This document shows positions 8,394 through 10,275 of a stretch of 10,275 nt of DNA, piece after piece. The DNA comes from an uncultured Collinsella sp. GTDB lineage: Bacteria > Actinomycetota > Coriobacteriia > Coriobacteriales > Coriobacteriaceae. How positions within the stretch are numbered: position 1 is the stretch's first letter; each line of letters opens with the position of its first letter. The notes below the pieces were generated by a model. That model did not search any database, had not been told where the DNA came from, and worked only from the letters and a program-made list of their open reading frames with translations. The position numbers and the translations under genes are program-made. The stretch spans positions 1 to 10,275 of the forward strand of contig URWS01000023.1 of the NCBI GenBank assembly GCA_900551605.1. Reading direction: 5' to 3'.

Positions 8394-9935
8394 CTACTGT
8401 GCGGTGCTGAGCGAGCGCCTGACTGCATCACGCCAGCCCGCAAGGTTTTGCTCGCGGCGCTCGGCGGACATGTGGGGAAGGAAGGTCCTAACGATCTGGG
8501 CATTTTGCTCCAGCTCCTCCAGGTCTTCCCAATAGCCGACGGCAAGACCCGCCAAGTACGCGGCACCGATTGCCGTGGTCTCCACCGTCTCGCATTGCAG
8601 CACGGGGATATCCAGCAGGTCGGCCTGGAATTGCATGATGAACTCGTTGCGCGAGGCACCGCCATCGACAGACAGGCGCTCGATCGAAAGCCCCACGTCC
8701 TGCTCCATGGCGCGCAGCACGTCGTAGCTCTGATATGCCATGGATTCGCAGGCGGCACGTACGATGGTCGCACGGCTCGAGGCGCCGGTCAGACCGCACA
8801 CGATACCGCGGGCATGCGGGTCCCACCAGGGAGCGCCCAAACCCGCAAAGGCGGGAACGAAGTAGCAGCCCTCGTTGTCGCTAATCGAAGCGGCGAGTTG
8901 TGCCGACTCGCTCACGCTCGAGATGATGCCCATGTTGTTGCGAAGCCAGTTCATCGTTGAGCCGGCGGCAAAAATAGAGCCCTCGAGCGCATAGCTGACT
9001 TTGCCGTCCGCAGCGATACCGATGGTGGAGACCAGGCCATTCTTGGATTCGACGATCTCGTCGCCGGTGTTCATGAGCATAAAGCAGCCCGTGCCATAGG
9101 TGTTTTTGGTCTGGCCGGGATAGAAGCAGCAGTGACCGAACAGCGATGCCTGCTGGTCGCCCGCCACACCCATGATGGGCGGCATGTTGGTCATGATGTC
9201 GCTCGCGACGCGGCCGTAGTCGCCCGAGCTCCAGCGAACCTCGGGCATCATGGAACGTGGAACGTCAAAGAGCGCCAGCAGGTCGTCGTCCCAATCGAGC
9301 GTATGGATATTAAAGAGTGCCGTGCGGCTGGCATTGGTGTAGTCGGTGGCAAAGACCTGGCCGCCGGTGAGGTTGTAGATGAGCCAGGTGTCGATGGTGC
9401 CAAACATGAGGTCGCCCGCCGCCGCGCTCTCGCGTGCGCCGTCGACGTTGTCGAGAATCCACTGCACCTTAGAGGCCGAGAAATACGGGTCAAGCGTAAG
9501 TCCCGTGCGGGAGCGCACCAGCTCCTCGCAACCCTGTTCAACCAACGCGTCGATCGCCGGCGCGGTACGACGGCACTGCCATACGATGGCGTTATAGATG
9601 GGCTGGCCGCTCACGCGGTCCCAGACCACCGTGGTCTCGCGCTGGTTGGAGATGCCGATGGCGGCGATGCGATCGGAATGGATGCCGCTCTTAAACTGAA
9701 CCTCCATCATCACGCCGATCTGGCTGGCAAGCACCTCCGTGGGATCCTGCTCCACCCAGCCGGGGCGCGGGAAGCTGGTTTTGACGCTACGACGCGCCTG
9801 GGCAACGATACAGCCGTATTCGTCGACAATGGCCGCGAGTACCGAGGTAGTGCCGCAGTCGAGCGCCATGATGTAGGAACCGCCAAAGTTAAACGAGGCA
9901 TCTTCCATGCCCAGGCTGCCCAGATTCAACGACAT
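8394..9935 (-). CDS. glpK: Glycerol kinase
   Basis: GlpK phosphorylates glycerol to glycerol 3-phosphate, feeding glycolysis and phospholipid synthesis. The 513-residue FGGY-family protein has an N-terminal extension of about 15 residues. Visible family residues are DCGTTS (26-31), Arg99-Glu100 in NQRETT, Trp119 in VWQCRRT, Tyr151 in DPYF, Asp260-Gln261 in GDQQ, and YGTGCFMLMNTG (280-291), typical of GlpK rather than other FGGY kinases. Three things are odd. The Arg that contacts ADP in E. coli (Arg18) is Leu33. The E. coli fructose-bisphosphate loop (GGKGGTR) is absent, replaced by residues around 243-252. The His of Gram-positive GlpK that HPr phosphorylates is not seen. The ATG has AAGGG 8 nt upstream and lies 13 nt after the tsaC stop, so the two are probably co-transcribed. 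Confidence 0.95.
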   Translation of the reverse strand: MSLNLGSLGMEDASFNFGGSYIMALDCGTTSVLAAIVDEYGCIVAQARRSVKTSFPRPGWVEQDPTEVLASQIGVMMEVQFKSGIHSDRIAAIGISNQRETTVVWDRVSGQPIYNAIVWQCRRTAPAIDALVEQGCEELVRSRTGLTLDPYFSASKVQWILDNVDGARESAAAGDLMFGTIDTWLIYNLTGGQVFATDYTNASRTALFNIHTLDWDDDLLALFDVPRSMMPEVRWSSGDYGRVASDIMTNMPPIMGVAGDQQASLFGHCCFYPGQTKNTYGTGCFMLMNTGDEIVESKNGLVSTIGIAADGKVSYALEGSIFAAGSTMNWLRNNMGIISSVSESAQLAASISDNEGCYFVPAFAGLGAPWWDPHARGIVCGLTGASSRATIVRAACESMAYQSYDVLRAMEQDVGLSIERLSVDGGASRNEFIMQFQADLLDIPVLQCETVETTAIGAAYLAGLAVGYWEDLEELEQNAQIVRTFLPHMSAERREQNLAGWRDAVRRSLSTAQ

Positions 9936-9948
9936 CGCTTACACCCTT

Positions 9949-10249
9949 CTATTGCATCGGGTCGGACAGGACCCGCTCGATCTCTGATGCGGGAAGTGCG
10001 CCTTGGCGCAGGATCTGGAGCCCGCCGTGCTGGAACGACACGATGGTCGAGGCGTCGCGACACGGGGTCTCACCGGCGTCGACGGCAACATCGACCCCCT
10101 CCAGGATGCGACCCTCGACGGCGGCAAAGCTTGCCGGCGAAGGCGCGCCGTGCGTGTTGGCGCTCGTGCAGGCAAGGGGACTGCCGCAGGCGCGGATGAG
10201 CGCTTGGACCACGGGAGAGGCCGAAGCGCGCAGGGCCACGGTGTCGTCG
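9949..10249 (-). CDS. tsaC: Threonylcarbamoyl-AMP synthase, C-terminal fragment
   Basis: This is the end of a YrdC/Sua5-family protein, which makes threonylcarbamoyl-AMP from threonine, bicarbonate and ATP for the t6A modification of tRNAs reading ANN codons. Ninety-nine genuine residues remain. They include a VALR strand at the start, CTSANTHGAPSP (residues 27-38 of the fragment), which carries the family Ser-Ala-Asn motif, DASTIV (65-70) and LRQGAL (80-85, RPGAI in most relatives). The N-terminal KRxxxKP-type site lies off the contig. The protein ends right after the YrdC domain, so it is the short TsaC form and not Sua5 with its extra domain. The first residues of the open frame (MCIRDS) are adapter. 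The stop TAG overlaps the glpK ribosome binding site. Confidence 0.88.
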
Positions 10250-10275
10250 CTGTCTCTTATACACATCTGACGCTG
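10250..10275 (-). other. Nextera Read 1 adapter (not genomic)
   Basis: Positions 10250-10268 are CTGTCTCTTATACACATCT, the reverse complement of the 19-bp Tn5 mosaic end. Positions 10269-10275 are the start of the reverse-complemented Read 1 arm (GACGCTG). It is the same arm as at the left end, so the two contig ends form a 26-bp inverted repeat of technical origin. Confidence 0.98.

Overview
The window is an assembled bacterial contig, high in G+C (about 60% by eye, not computed). Every gene is on the minus strand. Both ends are Illumina Nextera adapter rather than genome: 1-47 and 10250-10275. Real sequence therefore runs from 48 to 10249, and the outermost genes, murA and a tsaC-like gene, are cut by the contig ends. 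The gene set, the base composition and several lineage-flavoured protein features (an AtpF with a signal peptide, an insert in AtpA, very short AtpE and AtpH) suggest an actinobacterium, perhaps a gut Coriobacteriia relative such as Collinsella or Olsenella. That placement is inference and was not searched.

Layout in the direction of transcription (high to low coordinates): the C-terminal end of a threonylcarbamoyl-AMP synthase (tsaC, 9949-10249); glycerol kinase (glpK, 8394-9935); a 123-nt gap with hairpins; uracil phosphoribosyltransferase (upp, 7623-8270); a 281-nt gap with a GC-rich inverted repeat and a plausible promoter; and then a complete F-type ATP synthase operon in the classical order atpI-atpB-atpE-atpF-atpH-atpA-atpG-atpD-atpC (7341 down to 458). 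A strong hairpin with a T-tract follows atpC, and directly after it comes the N-terminal end of murA (48-369).

The atp genes form one tightly packed unit. Stop and start codons overlap (TAATG) at atpH/atpA and atpG/atpD, atpF and atpH overlap by 11 nt, and most other gaps are 3-15 nt. The exception is a 124-nt leader before atpE, the gene for the c subunit, which is needed in many copies. The products make the membrane Fo motor (a, b, c), the catalytic F1 head (alpha, beta, gamma, epsilon) and the connecting delta subunit. The c subunit lacks the known Na+ ligands, so the enzyme is most likely proton-coupled.

The flanking genes serve nucleotide salvage (upp), glycerol entry into glycolysis and lipids (glpK), tRNA t6A modification (tsaC) and the first committed step of peptidoglycan synthesis (murA). 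As I remember it, Bacillus subtilis has a similar neighbourhood (ywlC ... upp - atp operon ... murAA), so this looks like a conserved housekeeping region with glpK inserted. I see no defence, mobile or otherwise exotic system. The points worth a second look are the adapter ends, the leader peptide on AtpF, the insert in AtpA, an unusual glycerol kinase, and the terminator that abuts the murA ribosome binding site.
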